From Heterostelium album PN500 (taxonomy: Eukaryota; Evosea; Eumycetozoa; Acytosteliales; Acytosteliaceae): a stretch of 64,000 nucleotides of DNA. Below the pieces are notes generated by a model. It saw only the letters and a list, made by a program, of their open reading frames with translations, was not told the DNA's origin and did no database searches. The translations under genes and the position numbers were made by a program. Of the stretch, positions 20,770 to 31,593 are shown piece after piece (position 1 is the first letter of the stretch; every line of letters begins with the position of its first letter). The stretch is taken from the NCBI RefSeq assembly GCF_000004825.1, contig NW_008805086.1:682001-746000 (forward strand). Reading direction: 5' to 3'.

Positions 20770-23700
20770 ATGCAAAGTAAATATTTATCTATTTATGTTT
20801 TATATTTTTTTTATATTATTTTTTTTGTAAAAGTACACTCATTAAAAGGTATGTATTTGTTTTTTTAATTATAATTTAAGATTACTTGAAGTTAATTTTT
20901 TTTATCTAATAGTTATGAGTTATGAATATATAAGTGAGAATCCTACTTATTTCGATCTTCAAACAGGCTCATGTCTATCAAAGATGGCATTTAAAATTGA
21001 TCCAACAGGATGTACTTCGCCAATCAACATAACTACTCAGAATGGCGTATCTTTATCTCTGGATTCAATGTATTCTGACATTGATTATCAATATCATTAC
21101 TATACCATCGGTTACTACATTGGTCAATCCGGTTTGAATTTGAAAATCAATTGTACAGGAGGAGGGGATATTATACTTCAAAACAATGATGATCTATTTT
21201 ATTGTTTAGGTATGCATATGTGAAGGATCTCTAAAGCAAAACTATATACCAACACTTTTACTTTAAATATTATAGAAGTACCAAACTTTAGTATCTCAAG
21301 AATATCACCATGGAAACAAACTTTTGATTTAGGATTTCAGAGCTATGAAAGTGTATTTGAAGTTCCAGAGTTGAATTATACTCTAAAATCTTTAGGTTGT
21401 TGGATAACAATAGGATTTAACTGTACAATTACACCAAGATTTTCAAAGTCTAAAGGTTATTTCAGTTATATTCTCACCCTTGTACCATTACCTTATCAAG
21501 TTAATTATAATGGTGCCATTCTTATCATTAATGTTGGTACAGATGTTAAATTCTCTCAATCTCTATCAAATATATTCTTTTCACCAAATGGTAAGTATGA
21601 ATATTAAATATTTGTTTGAAATAATACGTATTAACAATCGAAAAAAAAATAAAATAATACTAAAAGATGGAACAATTCAAGTACTCAAGAATGTTTCTTA
21701 TCCAAATATTTATAGCCCTCCTTTTAACTCTTATTTACCAAGTGTTCCTGTTTGGTTGTCAGTTGACGTACTCAACCCTGGACCATTCTATGCAACCAAA
21801 ACGCAGATCAAAGATACAGCACTCTATCCTGTCAAAGGAAACAAAAAGTCAGCAACCTTAATCACTGCCGTATTACCAAGCTTGGGAAGTGTCTATTTCT
21901 ATTTCAATGCTATTAATTCAACTTCGACCATTAATGAACCAATGACATCAATGCTATTTAGTAAATATAAATACAAATTTGATAGATTAATTTTTGTCTT
22001 ACTGAAAAAAATTATAATTATGTTTTTTAGCTGACCAATTTCATAATAGTGGTGATGTTATACCAAATGGAATGTATTTAAATAGTGGATCTCTCAACTT
22101 TGCAATGTATTATATCAATAGGTTGATACCAAATCAAATGAGCACCTATGTAGATTGGTATGAGACTGGTGAAATCCCACACAAATGTTACAGTAAATTC
22201 AACTTCCCGTTTGGATATTCGAATGGAACTGCACTACATTCATTTACCAAGAGTCTTCATCCTATTGGAAATTTAACAAACTATGGTACTGGTGCTTTCT
22301 ATATCGATTATAATCCGATTCAATATAATTTGAGAATAGGTAAATTAATCAATAATATATTAAATACTTAGCTCTTCTCAAAATATAAATTTATTTAAAC
22401 TATTTTTTTAGAACTACTAAATATTAAAGTAGATAGTATCACATTAACACCATTTGGAACGTATTCTTTCTTTATTCAAATTGGATTGAGTGAACCAATC
22501 AGCGGAATCTATAAGATTCAAATAGGAAGTTGTAATCTTTTCGAAAAAGATATCATCTTTGGAAACTTATACAGTGGTATCTATGAGAAAGTTTGTCAAT
22601 ATGATTTGGTTGATGGTGCTGCTCAAAATCTGGTTATAGAGATCTATAGTCGATCAATGGCATTATTATCATTTACACCAAATAGATACATACCAACATT
22701 AGGTACATTTTTACCACCATATCAATTCCAATGTATGTAAAATTAAGAATAATATTTTCATTCATAACTATACACTAACATATTTAATTAATTATTTTTA
22801 GTTGATATTCCTTTAAATGAATTTACAAAGGTTGGATTTGCAAACAATATTGTTAATGTAACAAACTTGACAGTTTTAAACTTTTTCTTTTTCAACTTGA
22901 CTTCCAACAATACCTTAAATTATAAACCAATTCTAGAGATATTCAATCAAGATTTCAATGGAAATAAGAAACAGTTCACTGGTGAATGGAATTCAACACT
23001 ACAACTATATGTCATTCCAATAGCGATACCAATGAATTCATTTGAAGGATTAGTTCCTTACCGTTTATTAACTCAACCACCTATTAAAAATTCAGAATTC
23101 TATTCCAAATTTGGTGATTCATCACAATTAATATTACAATCTGAAAGTAAGGATAGAAATTAATTATTTAAAATCAACTTTTTTATTAACAAATTTTAAA
23201 ATTGTTTAATTTAAATATGATTTTAGATGCAGATCTACTTGGTCCAATGGTAACTTCTCTTCAAACATATTATCAAGGTTATATTATTGGTTGGGATATC
23301 ACAATTGAAGATGATAATGGCTTCAACAATGGATATGTTAAAATCAGTTCGAATTATTTTGGTAGAATATCTAATTCAGGTTTCGGTGATGTAAAATATC
23401 CACTCCATCTAAGTGAAGGTAACAAGTATGTTGGTATCTACAAAATCAGAATATCAATACCTCATAACGTTGCAGAAAACTATACTCTATCATTGTATGC
23501 TATGGACAATGGTGGAAATATTGCAACTTCATTTGTTGAAAGAGAAATTCCAGAATATGCCAAAGGTAAACAAATATTCGTCTATGCCGATCCATTTATG
23601 AAAATTTATGGCACACCTATAGAAAGAAATCTGACAATCGTTACCGATCCAGGGAGTAAGTTAAAATATTTTTATTTTATTATTATTTTTAAAGACTAAT

Positions 23701-25638
23701 TTGTTTTTTATTATTTAAATAAAAATAGCCGAGACAGAAAGTGTACCTCCAAAACTGACAAGGTTTTCTGTCACAAATCCAATAATTGATGTTGGTGTCT
23801 TCAATGTTTCTACTAAGATATTATTTGAGATTGCAGATAATACAAATATTGATAAGGCTAATCCTCCTACGGTGTATATTTCATCGATGTATGAAGCCTT
23901 TGCCGAATTCAAACCGGAATTTATATCAAGCAACGTTACACATGCCTCATATTCCTCTCCGATCATTCTTCCTTATGGTTTTGGTACAGATAATCTTTTA
24001 TTTATTTCAATATATGGTATATCCGATATCTATTATAATCTAGCCGGATACACTCCATTGGATTTATCAAGTGCCAAATTTTCTTTTACTCTATCAAGAC
24101 AATTTTCAAAGAGTAACTATCTATTTAATTCAATATTATTAATTGAATTAATACTTTTTTTTTATTAACTTGAAAAAATAATCAAACAAACAAAAAAGGC
24201 TATCCATATTTAGAAAGATATGATCCTATTTCAAGAGATGGTGGACAAATAACTATATATGGATATCAATTCGGTACCGATATAAATCAAATTTCTTTCA
24301 ATCTAGAACCGATAACTGGAGAAGTGAATATGAATCTAACAAACTCTGCAATTAGATCTTTGGGAAATTCATATATCATTATTGATTTCCCATCGTTTGG
24401 TAAATTCGATCAACTTCTACTGGTTTTAACGAAATCGGCTACTTTCAGTTCAAATACCTTTTCAATATATCCTACTGAGCAATTAGATTTACCGAATATC
24501 ACACCTCTTACACCAACACCTCACCCAGTTACACCTACTCCGAAACAATGTCCAGGAAATCCAATATGCTCAGGAAAAGGTGATTGTAAAAACTCTGAAT
24601 GTAAATGTTTTAAAAATTTCTTTGGTCCAGATTGTTCATCACGTATGTAATCTATTTCTAATATTTTGAGTCTTATATTAACATTTTAATTATTATTTAA
24701 TAGAGTTAATTCCAACACCTCCACCAAAAGTAAATCCCTCGACACCAGGTACAAATACAACTGTTATCAGTCCGAATGATAACACTTTGATATCAGAGTT
24801 ATCAATTGATTCTTTGAGAGAATTGAATGATATCGGAAATGTTGTTGCAGAATACAAGTTATCGAACTATTCATGGAATTTCGAGAATAGAACAAAGAAA
24901 GAAGGTAATATTGATTTCATTGAATATCGATATTCAACAATTATCAAAAACACAACACTATTCAACATCACCATTCAATATTTCTTAAATGAATACAACT
25001 ATTCTTATGCCGGTGACACCTATACAATGTCGAAATCCTCTCTAAAATATTCAATCTCCATGTCGACCTATGAATTCCAGACGAATATCAATCAACTCCA
25101 AGTGATAATTTCTGCAACATTGATTGGATCGAACGGTGATTGTTCATCGAAATCATTTGGAACCACATCAACAACATCGGATGGTCAAGATCAACAACAA
25201 TTACAATGGATCAAACTCAAAGTTGGATATGAAAGTCTTTATGGTCGATTCATTGAGAAAGCAGTTATCGATGACGAAGTTATGATTGTGATCAACAAAG
25301 TTCTTGACGACCAATATCAACCTATTTCAACAACATCAACAACACAATCATTCATTGGAATTAACATTCCACATTTCAATCAATATGTTCTCATCGATCC
25401 TGATTTTTCAATACTTGTCGATAATTCACCTGCTTCCGACGATCCAAATTCTAAATGCAATAGTAAATCGAATGGTCTCAACAAATATCAGATTGCAGGT
25501 ATTGCCATTGGTGTTGTTGTTATTGCCTTATCGGTAGCAGGCGCCATCATATACATTACACTTAAAAACAAAAGACAGGCCAAAGCTATGGCAAATCTCA
25601 ATATGAAAATGCAGAAGTTACAATCTGATAAACTATAA
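20770..25638 (+). CDS. ComC-like EGF membrane protein (11 exons, all introns phase 1)
   Basis: Exons: 20770-20848, 20913-21209, 21276-21590, 21667-21960, 22031-22339, 22412-22732, 22802-23146, 23227-23655, 23729-24112, 24199-24642, 24704-25638 (1383 aa; single-base uncertainty possible at a few junctions). Exon 1 encodes a signal peptide (MQSKYLSIYVLYFFY..., ends VHSLK). The long ectodomain has many N-glycosylation sites and beta-sandwich-like segments; an IPT/TIG-like piece (ISRDGGQITIYGYQFG) precedes one EGF-like domain at about 1042-1072 (CPGNPICSGKGDC...CKCFKNFFGPDC). A Pro/Thr hinge, the conserved membrane-proximal ComC-family domain (LSIDSLRELNDIG) and one TM helix (about 1334-1358) end in a short basic tail. 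Dictyostelid relatives (ComC, TgrB1/C1) act in cell-cell recognition; this role is inferred. Paralogue of the gene at 40497-44903. Confidence 0.88.
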
Positions 25639-25781
25639 AACTGTTTTAAATACAATAAATGTTTTTGAATTCAAAATTTAAAGTGTACTTTTACTAGAAA
25701 TAATAATCATAAAAAAAAGAATCATAATTTTAAGGTAAATGAAATGTTAAAAAAATAATAAATAAATAGAGTTTTTTTTAT

Positions 25782-26246
25782 TTAATATTGGAGAGCACGG
25801 ATGAAAAGATTTGGAGAACGCATTCCACGATCGATGTATCCAAAGACAAACTCTTTACCGGTGGCAATACCTTGACCGTAGGTTGGAAGTGAGAAGATAC
25901 CGTTGTTATATACGATGTTCCAGACTGAACTTTGATCACGCGGGTCCAAAGTGCAATCGGTTTGGATGGCGATGTTCTTCAAGGTTCTTGGACCATAGTT
26001 GAAGACGTGGACACGGTACAAAGTGAATGATTGACCATTCTCAACCCAACTACGCTCAATGCTTTGAACGATGGCAACATCATCACATTGATCCAACAAG
26101 ACACAGTGATTGACACCACCTTCACAGATACAAACTTGACCGTAACCACATTTGCTGGAATCACATGTTCCAATAACAAATGTTGAGTTTACTGCTGACA
26201 AACAGGTCAAAGCAACCAATAACAAAGAGAACAAAGCAATCTTCAT
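25782..26246 (-). CDS. Secreted CBM49-type carbohydrate-binding protein
   Basis: A 154-aa protein with a clean signal peptide (MKIALFSLLLVALTCLSAVNS). A short Cys-rich region follows (GTCDSSKCGYGQVCICEGG...CVLLDQC), then one CBM49-like domain from about residue 60: SWVENGQSFTLYRVHVFNYGPRTLKNI, a lone W in SSVWNIV, FSLPTY and a terminal KEFVFGYI. In dictyostelids such modules bind cellulose in the slime sheath, stalk and spore coat, so an extracellular matrix role is likely. No enzymatic domain. Codon use is biased toward C-ending codons, suggesting strong expression. It converges with the ComC-like gene at a 140-base gap. Confidence 0.85.
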   Translation of the reverse strand: MKIALFSLLLVALTCLSAVNSTFVIGTCDSSKCGYGQVCICEGGVNHCVLLDQCDDVAIVQSIERSWVENGQSFTLYRVHVFNYGPRTLKNIAIQTDCTLDPRDQSSVWNIVYNNGIFSLPTYGQGIATGKEFVFGYIDRGMRSPNLFIRALQY

Positions 26247-27031
26247 TTTTCTAATTTTAGATATCTAAATTATACTATTTTAATTGAATTTAATGATTTA
26301 AAACAACATTCTACCACTCCTTAAATACTAAATTTTAGCTCGTTCCATTCCATAAATCTTAATTCTAATTACTAATACATGTTTAAAGTTAGAAATGAAT
26401 AGAATACCCATAATACCAAATCATTCATAATCAAAGTTTTTTAACCCACAAACTTGTGTTTTAAATTTGCAAAATAACTAAACACTAGTAATAATTGTGT
26501 GTTTATAAGTATTTTATATTTAAAATTGAATATATAATTAATAAATATAACCTTTTAAATGTATTTAGAATAAAGAAAAAAAATAATTAAATTTTATTGG
26601 ATAAAAAAAAAGAATTTTATTTTAGATATTTAATTTTAAATTTAAAAATAAGGATCTATAAAATAAATTCTTTGGTAATTTTTAATAGATAAATAAACAA
26701 ACTCTGATAACTTGAATTGAAATATATTGAGAATTTCCAATTATGAATAATAATTAGTAAGCACTTTACAACAACACAATGCTTTAAAACTAATTATCTC
26801 CGTAGTCTTACTTTCCATCTCCATCTCCATATCCAAAGGAATGCCCTCTTTTTAGTTGCGTTGACAACTAACAGGTCATCCAGATGGTACATGGTAGACG
26901 AAACATCGATGAGATGGTTGAAGTAAAGACCAGAGTGTTTTCGACGATCTGTAGAATCTCGTTGTTCAAAATGACAGCGATGCTTACAAATACCAATGTA
27001 ACAACGGTGACTAATAATGCAGTCACGTTGC
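26247..27031. other. Intergenic; A+T-rich then a coding-like stretch
   Basis: 26247-26785 is A+T-rich promoter-like DNA for the CBM49 gene with two CCCA(C/T)AA motifs (26406-26413, about 26445-26452) but no clear RNA after them. 26790-27031, just past the stop of the HEAT-like gene, has coding-like base composition. On the minus strand one frame reads HVSNVTALLVTVVTLVFV (membrane-like), another is open to 26794. Neither joins the upstream protein by an obvious splice. Confidence 0.45.
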
Positions 27032-27676
27032 TTACATGATATTCCACTTTCCAGTGTGCTTGTAGTGAGTGAGAATATTGTGGATTCTTCGACGAATCTT
27101 GGCATCTTCATCGTTGTGCATCTTCTCCAAGGTCTGGATGACGGCATCCTCTCTCCACAATGGACTGCCATCGCATAGGTTGTGCATGACTTGGTAACGA
27201 ACCTTTGGGTCAGTGTCGCTGGCCATCTCCATGATTCTAGTCCACAACTGGTCAATGTCAGACTTGACCTTGCATGGGCACATAGTTCTGAGGACACGTA
27301 GACGAGTGGCAGCATCCTTGCTTCTGGTCAACCCTAAATACTGCTCAAAGGTGAGGTTTGGATCATTCAAATCCGGCTCGGCATTGGGGTCGACCAAGCA
27401 AACCAAATGCGACTTTGGCTTACTTTCGATTTGGAACTCAATGAGACCACGTTTCTTTAGAAGATGGATGAGATTCTCGATCAACTCCGATTGTTCATCG
27501 GAACTGGCAATCTCCAAATTGAAATCCTTGATGACCAGCTCGATTTGCTCTCTCAGCTCTTCAACCGATTCACTCTCGTGGATGAGACCACTCAAGTAAC
27601 TGATAGTGTCAGTGTCCATTTGGTCTTGATAGTTGATAAAGATTTGATTGACTGAATTAATGATATCTTGATTCAT
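27032..27676 (-). CDS. HEAT-like helical repeat protein, 214 aa
   Basis: A single-exon, all-helical acidic protein. The N-terminal half is helical (IINSVNQIFINYQDQ, IELVIKDFNLEI); the C-terminal half (about 120-205) shows two or three HEAT-like units: SKDAATRLRVLRTMCP, SDIDQLWTRIMEMASDTDPKVRYQVMHNLCDG and EKMHNDEDAKIRRRIHNIL. The D-PKVR-Q/A pattern at helix turns is typical of HEAT repeats. No localisation signal. It may be an adaptor or scaffold; the exact family is not recognised. A coding-like stretch follows its stop codon, so an alternative C-terminus is possible. Codon bias is moderate to strong. Confidence 0.78.
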   Translation of the reverse strand: MNQDIINSVNQIFINYQDQMDTDTISYLSGLIHESESVEELREQIELVIKDFNLEIASSDEQSELIENLIHLLKKRGLIEFQIESKPKSHLVCLVDPNAEPDLNDPNLTFEQYLGLTRSKDAATRLRVLRTMCPCKVKSDIDQLWTRIMEMASDTDPKVRYQVMHNLCDGSPLWREDAVIQTLEKMHNDEDAKIRRRIHNILTHYKHTGKWNIM

Positions 27677-28460
27677 TTTGATGAAATTGTTGTGGTTGAT
27701 GATTTAGTAAAAATATTAATTAAATTTGAAATTTCTTTAAAAAAAATATAGTTATTTGCTTTTATTAAAATATAAAATGTTATTGTTAATTATGAAAATT
27801 TAACTTCCTATTCCAACTATTTTTATATTGTTCATGAAACCTCTATGTCATTTTAAGAAAATTTTAAGATTTACAAAATGAGAATTTTTCAAAATTGTTG
27901 GTGTGTCTTTGTTGAATTACAAGCCAAATATGTAACCATGCTTGTGATAGATTTCATTGAAGTAAGAATTTGATTGAACATTTGTTGAAATCTCATTGAT
28001 TAATGGTTGAAATTTTTAATTGATCAGCAACTAATACTAAAATTTGGGAAATTTCCTAATATTTATTTTTTTAAAAGAAAATGAAATAGTTACATTAATA
28101 GATCTTTCTATTGACAAGATAAAGTTGGTATAATCTATTCTAAAGTATAAAATCTTTGGTAAATAAATAATTGAATGATAATTACTTATGATTATTCTGT
28201 CAATATTTATAGATAATTAATATTCTTGAATGTTTTCAGTAACTTTGGAAATCTTATGTTCAATATCAACCTACATCACTGTTACTAATGAAAAAATCGA
28301 TTTGGTCTGGATACTGTATTATGATCATGGGATCTGAATTATTGGAACTACTTTTTAATTATATATTTGAATTTAAATTACTGGATATCAATAATTAAAT
28401 AACAATTAAATATTGTTTGAAATTTATTTTGGTTTTGGTGTGGGTTTGTTATGTTTTTAT
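27677..28460. other. Intergenic
   Basis: 784 bases of A+T-rich DNA holding the promoter of the HEAT-like gene and the 3' flank of NSE3. A few mixed-composition patches (27895-28020, 28255-28330) but no open frame and no recognised RNA. Confidence 0.5.
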
Positions 28461-29663
28461 CTATCTTCGTCCTCGCTGTGATGGTTGTGTCGGTCGTTGT
28501 GATGATGCCTGTGAAAATACTTGTTGTGAATTTGATCGAAGTTGTTGATGTTGTGGTTGCGATTGTTGTGATGATTGTTGTGTTCTTTGTGATGGTCTTG
28601 TTACAATTGGTATGAATTCCTGTTCTTCTTCGTCGTCTTGCTGTTCGTTCTCGCCATCGTCGATCTCCAGTTGCTTCAAAATCATTGGATCGATCTCCTC
28701 GACACCATAGATATCACCTACGACTCTAATAATATTCTTTTTCGACGTCTCTGCAAAAGCACGTGGTCCAAACCGATATTGGAACACCGCTACTCTGTCC
28801 TTCTCTGTCTTCTTTCGCGTCAAATACAACTCCTTCACGAATTTATCTATTAGCTTCTCCCAATCGCCGAAAACGACGTGTTGATGTCCAACTTCGAATC
28901 CAAGTCGTCCCAGGTAGACGTAGAGCTGATCGGAATCGATGAATCCACACTCCAGCAAGATGATCGCCAAGATGATAGTGAGCAGCGCTTTCTGCTGATG
29001 ATTCAACGTCAGTTCCTTCGAGGTGATAGGATCGATCTGCGCGATCTGATTCAACAGCTCCAACGGCAGTGTATTCTTCAGGAGAAAAGTAGTGGAACTC
29101 GCTGGTTCTTTCTGCTCGGAACCGACGACCTTCTCCTTCTTGACGTCGATCAACTCGTAGCCAAAGACATCCTTCAGCTTGGAACGTCCTCTGGCAAAGA
29201 CATTGGTAATGATTCGCTTATCACGATAGCTACTCAGTACTTTCGCAACTATATCGGCACGTGTCAACGGCATCTTCTTCCTATCGATAAACAGTACGTA
29301 TCTAACGAATTCATCGACCAACTTGTTCAGTTCGCCAGTCGATAAATTATTGGCTGTTGTGGTTGAAGTTGTTGTAGTTGTTGTTGTTGTCGTTGTAGTA
29401 CGACCAGCGCCCTGACTACTACCGCCACCTCTTCCACCTCTCGATCCTCTTCCTCGTCCAGCTTGTGAAGCGGAACGTCTCTGAACGGGAGCATCATCTT
29501 CCGACTCGTCTTCATAGCTACTGCTATCGTCTTCACTTCCACTCTCGCTACTGCTCTGCTCTGAATCCTCTTCCTCTTCCTCTCTATTTCTTTTGCCAGT
29601 TGCTGTTGCAGCACCACGACCTCTACCACCACGAGTAGCACCTGCTCTTCCTCTTTGAGACAT
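28461..29663 (-). CDS. nse3: MAGE-domain protein NSE3 (SMC5/6 complex subunit)
   Basis: A 400-aa single-exon protein. Residues 1-90 are an RGG/RGRG-rich extension with an acidic-Ser block, followed by a Thr tract; this part is likely nucleic-acid binding or nuclear. The MAGE homology domain spans about 115-325: ELNKLVDEFVRYVLF, a winged-helix A, then LLTIILAIILLECGFIDSDQLYVYLGRLGF and winged-helix B ending VAVFQYRFGPRAFAE, the most diagnostic motif. NSE3 pairs with the RING subunit NSE1 and binds DNA and the kleisin NSE4 in the SMC5/6 complex for recombination repair. The C-terminal Gln/Ser tail is low complexity. The N-terminal RGG region is longer than in yeast or human NSE3. Confidence 0.9.
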   Translation of the reverse strand: MSQRGRAGATRGGRGRGAATATGKRNREEEEEDSEQSSSESGSEDDSSSYEDESEDDAPVQRRSASQAGRGRGSRGGRGGGSSQGAGRTTTTTTTTTTTSTTTANNLSTGELNKLVDEFVRYVLFIDRKKMPLTRADIVAKVLSSYRDKRIITNVFARGRSKLKDVFGYELIDVKKEKVVGSEQKEPASSTTFLLKNTLPLELLNQIAQIDPITSKELTLNHQQKALLTIILAIILLECGFIDSDQLYVYLGRLGFEVGHQHVVFGDWEKLIDKFVKELYLTRKKTEKDRVAVFQYRFGPRAFAETSKKNIIRVVGDIYGVEEIDPMILKQLEIDDGENEQQDDEEEQEFIPIVTRPSQRTQQSSQQSQPQHQQLRSNSQQVFSQASSQRPTQPSQRGRR

Positions 29664-30612
29664 TATTTTGATGATGATGGTGATGAGATTGTTTGATTAC
29701 TTTTTATTTTTTTAATATGATAGATATTAATTATAACCAAAATAAAAGTTCGGAATTAGAACTTTGGCAATAATGATGATAATGATGGTGTTTTGGTTGT
29801 GAGTGTTGTGTGTGTGAGAGTGGTGTGTGAGTTCGTGTGTCCAAAAAAAGTAAAGAATGATGGTGAATCAATGTCTCAGGAGATTTAATTTGAAATTGTG
29901 AAAAAAATTTAACATATTTTTATTCTATTTAATTTTATTTTTTCAGTTTGATTATTATTTGTGTTTTTTTTTCATTTTTTTGCATTTCATTTTTTAATTT
30001 ATTAATCATACTACCAGGTAATATATATATACATATTATATGTTCAATCAATCAATCATTCATTCGTTCATTCTAGATAATAATTAATTAATCATAATCA
30101 ACCCATTTCATTTCTTTTCGAATAGAATCAAACAAATCTGTGTTTGATCACAATGACACTTGACAATCTTACTTAATACTACTATTCAATTCAACACAAT
30201 CCGACATGATTTGATTCATTCAAATCACAATCAATCAAACAATCAAATCAAAGTTCTTCTTGAGTATCTATCACTTTAGTAGAGTGTTAATATAATGTAT
30301 AATATCTATCATGAGTAGAATATAATAAGATCAAAAAAAAAAAAAAGTTTTTTTTTTTTTTTTTTTTTTGTAAATTTGTAATTTATTTGTTTGTCAGTAA
30401 ACACTTAATGTTTGACGAAAAAAAAACACAAACAACAACTGCTGCTAGCATTTTTCGATTATCATTATCATTACAATATTACAATATTTGCATAACGATT
30501 TTATTTGTTTATTTCAAATTTATAGTTAGATTTATATTTTTATATTTTTATTAACCTATTTTTATTTATCTTTATTCAGATTTTTTTTTTTTTAATATAA
30601 AAATACAATACA
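29664..30612. other. Intergenic between divergent NSE3 and SCP2 genes
   Basis: 949 bases with both promoters. It contains a poly-A/poly-T pair (30331-30369) that can fold back, TCAATCAATC-type repeats near 30040-30240, and a T13 run about 30 bases before the SCP2 start. No RNA gene recognised. Confidence 0.5.
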
Positions 30613-31451
30613 ATGTCTGCAACTGCCGTTTTCACTACTTTAGAATCAGTCCTCAAGAAGGATGGTGAGTCAGTCGTTAAATCAGTAAATGGTATCTACC
30701 AATTCGTTATCAACACTGCTTCTGGTGCTGTCACATGGGCTGTCGACCTGTATGTATAAAGTATTAGTACAAAACAAAAGCAATTAGGATAGATTCTAAT
30801 TTTTAATGATGATTGATAATAAATAGTAAGAATGGTGCTGGTTCAATTAAGAATGAAAAGCATGCCAAGCCAGATTGCACTATCACAATGTCAGAGTCGG
30901 ATTTCGTCGATCTCATGGCTGGTAAACTCAATGGACAAACTGCTTTCATGCAAAAGAAATTAAAGATCAGTGGAAATATGGCTTTGGCTATGAAGTTGAA
31001 CAATATTGTAAAGAAGATTAAGGAAGCTGAGAAGTCTGCTCCAGCTGCTGCCACTCCAGCCACCACCACTCCAGCTGCTCCAGCCGCCGCTGCTGCCGGT
31101 CTCGCTGACGGTACTCCAGTCGGTAAGATCTTTGATGATCTCTCAAAGACTGTCGGTACCAGACCACAACTCGTCAAATCGATCAACGGTATCTACCAAT
31201 TCAACATTACAGGCAGCGGTGCACCAAAGACCTACACTGTCGACTTGAAGAACGCCCCAGGTGCCGTCAAGAGCGGTGCTCCAGCCAAGGCTGACTGTAC
31301 AATTACCATCAAGGACACCGACTTCCTCGATCTCTTCAGCGGAAAGGTCAACGGTCAAGTTTTGTTTGGTCAAGGTAAATTGAAGATTCAAGGAAATATG
31401 GGATTGGCCATGAAGTTGGGTCAAATCACCAAGCCAGCCTCAAAATTGTAA
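30613..31451 (+). CDS. Tandem SCP2 (sterol carrier) protein with peroxisomal SKL end
   Basis: Exons 30613-30749 and 30827-31451 give 253 aa. Two SCP2 domains are joined by an Ala/Pro/Thr linker (about 140-165). Domain 1 (about 5-135) and domain 2 (about 168-250) share the same motifs: NGIYQF, VDLKNG/VDLKNAPGAVK, DCTITMSESDF versus DCTITIKDTDF, and KISGNMALAMKL versus KIQGNMGLAMKL. This fold binds fatty acyl-CoA and sterols. The protein ends PASKL, a canonical PTS1 signal, so it should enter peroxisomes, probably serving beta-oxidation or lipid transfer. The intron interrupts domain 1 only, so domain duplication did not copy it or it came later. Strong codon bias points to high expression. Confidence 0.93.
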
Positions 31452-31593
31452 AGAAAATCAAAGTAGTAGTTGCCATCATAATAATATCTTTTTTTTTTAA
31501 TAAATTATTTGTTGTTAATCATTCTTTATTATAAAAACAACATCCAACTAGACTATTTATTAGTTTTTGTTTATTTTATATTGTTTGATTCAA

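Noticed and set aside
26400-26460. Small-RNA promoter element suggested by two CCCA(C/T)AA motifs
   Set aside because: No TATA at the right spacing and no structured sequence follows; two short matches in an A+T-rich gap can be chance.
26794-27315. 173-aa ORF overlapping the HEAT-like gene
   Set aside because: Its upstream half is a shifted reading of that gene; only the part past the stop is unexplained and is reported as a finding.
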